From JBHHWH01 sp046756405 (lineage in GTDB: Bacteria > Actinomycetota > Acidimicrobiia > Spongiisociales > ZC4RG35): DNA of 8,961 bases. A program made the translations under genes and the position numbers. The stretch is from the NCBI GenBank assembly GCA_046756405.1, contig JBHHWH010000089.1:1-8961 (forward strand), read 5' to 3'. Positions 7,073 to 8,961 of this stretch are shown here, piece by piece. The notes below the pieces were generated by a model, which had not been told where the DNA came from, did not search any database, and saw only the letters and a list, made by a program, of their open reading frames with translations. Position 1 is the first letter of the stretch, and each line of letters opens with the position of its first letter.

Positions 7073-8289
7073 GCGCCACCGTGGTGGAGACCGAGCCCCG
7101 AGGTTTCCGGGCGCCCGGCACCACCTTCATGGTCGCCGGCGGGCTGATTGGTGCCATAGGCGCCTACCTGTTCCAGGTGCTGGGCGGGCGTGCCCTCGGG
7201 CCAGAGGCCTTCGCTCCAGTGAGCGTGCTCTGGACCACCTTCTTCATCCTGGCCACCGTGTTGCTGGTGCCCGTGGAGCAGTACGTGACCCGGGAGGTGG
7301 CCTCGGGGAGGAAGGCCATACCCCACGACCTGGTGCCCTCCCTCACCGTGGCCGGGATCGGCGCGGTGGTGGGCGGGGGTTTCGTGGCCTTCACCCTCGA
7401 CTCCCTCTTCGAGAGCGACCCCGCCTACATCGCCCAGATCGCCCTGCTCATGGTGGGCTACGCCCTACTCATGGTGGGCAAGGGCGTCCTGGCCGGGACC
7501 CGGCGGTTCTCCTCGGTGGGATGGGTGTTGGTGATCGAGTCGCTGGGCCGGCTCCTCGCTGGCGTGGTGGCGGTTTTGGTCTTCTCCACCGCCGTCTCCT
7601 TAGGTTGGGCCATGGTGGTGGGGGGTTTCTCGGTCCTGGTGCTCGGCTGGTGGCGTCACGACACCGGCGACCCTCGCACCCCCGCTGCTCCGGCCCGGGG
7701 ATTCCTCGGAGGCTACGTTGGGGGTACCTCCTCCTCCCAGCTTCTTCTCGGCGGGGCCCCGCTGGCGGTGGCCGCCCTGGGAGCCTCCCCGGCGCTGATC
7801 TCGGTGATCTTTGTCACCTTCACCCTCTACCGGGCACCCCTCACCCTCATCTTCGCCCTCCAGGGCCGGATCCTTCCCTATCTGGTGGGTCTGGTCCGCG
7901 ACGCCAACCACATCAAGCTGGTGCGCATCGTCCGCCAAGTGGTCTTCGCCGGCGCGGCTCTAGTGTTGCTGGGCGGTCTGGTGGGATGGCTTGTGGGCCC
8001 GGAGGTGGTCACCCTCCTTTTCGGCGCCGAGTTCGCCCCCAGCTCCGCGGTCGCCGCTTTCGCCGCCGCCGGGGTCACCGCCGCGGCGACCGCCCAAATC
8101 GCCAGCCAGATCCTCGTCGCCGAAGGTCGGACCAAGCGGCTCGCCCTGGCCTGGGTGGTGGGGTTAGTGGTTGGAGTGGTGGTCCTGGTGGTGGTCCCTG
8201 CCGGTCCCGACATCCGGGTGGCCGTAGGCTTTGCCGCCGGCGAGGTGGCCGCCCTGGCGATGATGGCGGTCCTCGCCATCCGGCGTTAG
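7069..8289 (+). CDS. Wzx-like polysaccharide flippase (MOP superfamily membrane protein)
   Basis: The product is 406 residues, with about 11-12 hydrophobic segments along nearly its whole length, matching the topology and size of O-unit or polysaccharide flippases. The N-terminus is typical: a first helix (about 18-39) followed by RALGPEAFAPVSVLW (41-55), corresponding to the LGPeeyG loop after helix 1 in this family. EQYVTREVASGRK (70-82) is the following charged loop, as in PST/Wzx proteins. A middle segment, TLYRAPLTLIFALQGRILPYL, carries charged residues in a helix, as in this family. The predicted role is moving the lipid-linked glycan made by the upstream sugar transferase and partner glycosyltransferases across the membrane. 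Its ATG lies inside the ATGA overlap with the upstream stop. Its stop overlaps the stop of the converging gene by 3-4 bases, and no terminator hairpin separates them. Confidence 0.85.
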   Translation: MSATVVETEPRGFRAPGTTFMVAGGLIGAIGAYLFQVLGGRALGPEAFAPVSVLWTTFFILATVLLVPVEQYVTREVASGRKAIPHDLVPSLTVAGIGAVVGGGFVAFTLDSLFESDPAYIAQIALLMVGYALLMVGKGVLAGTRRFSSVGWVLVIESLGRLLAGVVAVLVFSTAVSLGWAMVVGGFSVLVLGWWRHDTGDPRTPAAPARGFLGGYVGGTSSSQLLLGGAPLAVAALGASPALISVIFVTFTLYRAPLTLIFALQGRILPYLVGLVRDANHIKLVRIVRQVVFAGAALVLLGGLVGWLVGPEVVTLLFGAEFAPSSAVAAFAAAGVTAAATAQIASQILVAEGRTKRLALAWVVGLVVGVVVLVVVPAGPDIRVAVGFAAGEVAALAMMAVLAIRR

Positions 8290-8702
8290 GGCCGGGTGCT
8301 GATCCAGCGGCCGTGCTCCGCTGCCAGGGCAGGAGGGAACCGCCAGCGCAGCTCCTTGGGAACCACCGGGATGCGGTCCACCACCACCAGCCTCCCTGCC
8401 TCCGCCCGCACCAGACCGGCCCGGATGAGGAGGGGGAGGCTTCTGGGCAGCCGCACATCCTCTCCCTTGACGGCAGCCCGTACCAGACGGAGCAGCTCAG
8501 CTACCGCCCCTGGACCTATGGCGGCCACCCAGAAGCGCCTCACATAGGGATCCGAGGCCTCGAAGCGTCCCGGCCCCGGTTCCAGTACCACGGGGACCAC
8601 GGGGCGAGTCCGGGCCGTGGGTCGAACCGAAGCGCCCGCGTCTGCTGCGGCTTGTGTTTCGGGAGGACGAGCAAGGCCACCCACGGGCGCTTCGGACGAC
8701 AT
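8286..8702 (-). CDS. Small unrecognised actinobacterial protein, possible winged-helix domain
   Basis: The product is 138 residues. Residues 1-48 are low-complexity and rich in Ala, Pro and Arg, so they are probably disordered. The ordered part starts with SDPYVRRFWVAAIGPGAVAE (50-69), which looks like a conserved core of hypothetical proteins in high-GC actinobacteria. Next come LLRLVRAAVKGEDV and LPRSLPLLIRAGLVRAEAGRLVVVDRIP (about 70-112). The pattern helix, turn, helix ending in AGLVR, then a short beta pair is reminiscent of a winged helix-turn-helix; this is inference from the look of the residues, not from a profile match. The tail is charged. The gene converges on the flippase, and its upstream region carries a candidate promoter and a perfect palindrome. 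ATG at 8702 is preferred because its distance to the -10 element suits a leaderless mRNA. No function can be assigned. Confidence 0.75.
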   Translation of the reverse strand: MSSEAPVGGLARPPETQAAADAGASVRPTARTRPVVPVVLEPGPGRFEASDPYVRRFWVAAIGPGAVAELLRLVRAAVKGEDVRLPRSLPLLIRAGLVRAEAGRLVVVDRIPVVPKELRWRFPPALAAEHGRWISTRP

Positions 8703-8709
8703 GCCCTAT

Positions 8710-8740
8710 CTTCTACAAGATAACGTTATCTCCCGTCAAG
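8710..8740 (-). promoter_or_regulatory. Candidate promoter with leaderless start for the small protein gene
   Basis: On the minus strand TTGACG (8740-8735) is a near-consensus -35. After an 18-base spacer comes TAGAAG (8716-8711), an imperfect -10. Seven or eight bases further the ATG at 8702 begins, the distance at which transcription would start on the start codon itself. A 14-bp palindrome fills most of the spacer. Confidence 0.5.
8718..8731. promoter_or_regulatory. Perfect 14-bp palindrome, candidate operator
   Basis: AGATAACGTTATCT is identical to its own reverse complement over all 14 bases. It lies between the candidate -35 and -10 of the leftward small protein gene, where a bound dimeric repressor would block RNA polymerase. 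It is AT-rich in a GC-rich region. A possible regulator is the small protein itself if its winged-helix look is right; nothing in the sequence proves this. Confidence 0.6.
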
Positions 8741-8767
8741 TGCTGGTAGATAGGGCGCGAAAGAAAT

Positions 8768-8821
8768 CGTTCTGTGCGGGTCTGTGGGCCAAAACGGTCC
8801 GTAAACCCGCACAGAAAGTTA
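8768..8821. repeat. Hairpin repeat, copy 1 (54-base unit)
   Basis: The unit contains a perfect 12-bp inverted repeat, TTCTGTGCGGGT at 8770-8781 with ACCCGCACAGAA at 8805-8816, around a 23-base loop. In plus-strand RNA the loop could fold further through GGGCC (8786-8790) and GGUCC (8796-8800). The unit is repeated at 8831-8884 with 51 of 54 bases the same. For the leftward PASTA-protein transcript this hairpin is the second met and is followed by a T-rich stretch (ATTTCTTT), so it could help terminate transcription. Confidence 0.9.
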
Positions 8822-8830
8822 TTCCACAAC

Positions 8831-8884
8831 CGTTCTGTGCGGGTCTTCAGGCCAAAACGGTCCGTAAACCCGCACAGAAAGTTA
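8831..8884. repeat. Hairpin repeat, copy 2 (54-base unit)
   Basis: This is the second copy, 63 bases from the first, with the same 12-bp arms at 8833-8844 and 8868-8879. It differs only in three adjacent loop bases (TCA at 8847-8849 instead of GTG at 8784-8786). Nine unrelated bases, 8822-8830, separate the copies. It begins four bases beyond the stop codon of the PASTA-like gene, so it may act as the first of two tandem terminators without a U-tract. A dispersed palindromic element is equally possible. Confidence 0.9.
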
Positions 8885-8887
8885 CCC

Positions 8888-8961
8888 CTAGCCGTCCGCC
8901 AGCTTGCCGATGGAGACCACGACGGTGGCGGAGTCGGTGATCTGGGTGCCCGGGGCGGGGT
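8888..8961 (-). CDS. C-terminal fragment of a PASTA-domain protein (runs off right edge)
   Basis: On the minus strand a frame open from the window edge ends at TAG (8890-8888). Its last 23 residues read PAPGTQITDSATVVVSIGKL followed by ADG. The P-x-x-G-t-x-v, short polar stretch, then V-V-V-S-I-G pattern is the end of a PASTA domain, the extracellular peptidoglycan- or beta-lactam-binding module found in PknB/Stk1-type serine/threonine kinases and in some penicillin-binding proteins. The fragment is too short to say which. Either would fit the envelope theme of the window. Its direction is the same as the small protein gene to its left, with the hairpin pair between them. Confidence 0.6.
   Translation of the reverse strand, partial: PAPGTQITDSATVVVSIGKLADG

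Noticed and set aside
7521..8723. A 400-codon plus-strand open frame across the flippase end and the small protein gene
   Set aside because: The product is Arg/Gly/Pro-rich with no recognisable domain and overlaps two better supported genes.
8818..8830. A DnaA box in GTTATTCCACAAC between the hairpins
   Set aside because: It differs from TTATCCACA by an inserted base, is single, and no dnaA, dnaN or AT-rich unwinding region is present, so an origin is not supported.
8768..8884. A CRISPR array
   Set aside because: There are only two repeats, of 54 bases with an internal hairpin, and a 9-base spacer; no cas genes are nearby.
8768..8884. A miniature inverted-repeat transposon
   Set aside because: The inverted arms belong to each small hairpin rather than to the ends of a larger element, and I see no target-site duplication.

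Overview
The window is a high-GC, densely coding stretch of a bacterial chromosome. GTG starts, apparently leaderless genes with TAnnnT -10 elements, a SpoIID/LytB protein of the actinobacterial type and a PASTA-domain C-terminus all suggest an actinobacterium. The class Acidimicrobiia is my best guess from the look of the small protein at 8286-8702 and the SpoIID/FG-GAP protein, but this is inference without a database search. The theme is the cell envelope: polysaccharide building blocks and export, secreted wall-associated protein, and membrane proteins.

Left part (1-3482, minus strand): a likely operon reads leftward. It holds a secreted SpoIID/LytB-domain protein with a 15-proline hinge and four calcium-binding FG-GAP/VCBS-like repeats, then a membrane-anchored family 2 glycosyltransferase of the dolichyl/polyprenyl-phosphate sugar synthase type, then the first 86 codons of a second family 2 glycosyltransferase that runs off the left edge.

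Centre (3578-5756, plus strand): diverging from that operon across 95 bases are an unrecognised membrane protein of about eight helices and, 13 bases later, a complete M17 leucyl aminopeptidase (PepA) with an excellent ribosome binding site.

Right-centre (5789-8289, plus strand): a polyprenyl-phosphate sugar-1-phosphate transferase (initiator of lipid-linked glycan assembly) is joined by an ATGA overlap to a Wzx-like polysaccharide flippase. Together with the glycosyltransferases of the left operon, this gives the first step, elongation enzymes and the export step of a surface glycan pathway.

Right end (8286-8961, minus strand): a small unrecognised protein converges on the flippase with a 4-base overlap. 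Its promoter region carries a perfect 14-bp palindrome. Upstream lie two nearly identical 54-base units, 63 bases apart, each forming a perfect 12-bp hairpin. They sit just behind the 3' end of a gene whose C-terminus looks like a PASTA domain (as in PknB-type kinases or penicillin-binding proteins). The most unexplained sequence in the window is this 8703-8887 intergenic region. I see no phage, IS, CRISPR, tRNA or rRNA, and no clear new multi-gene system.
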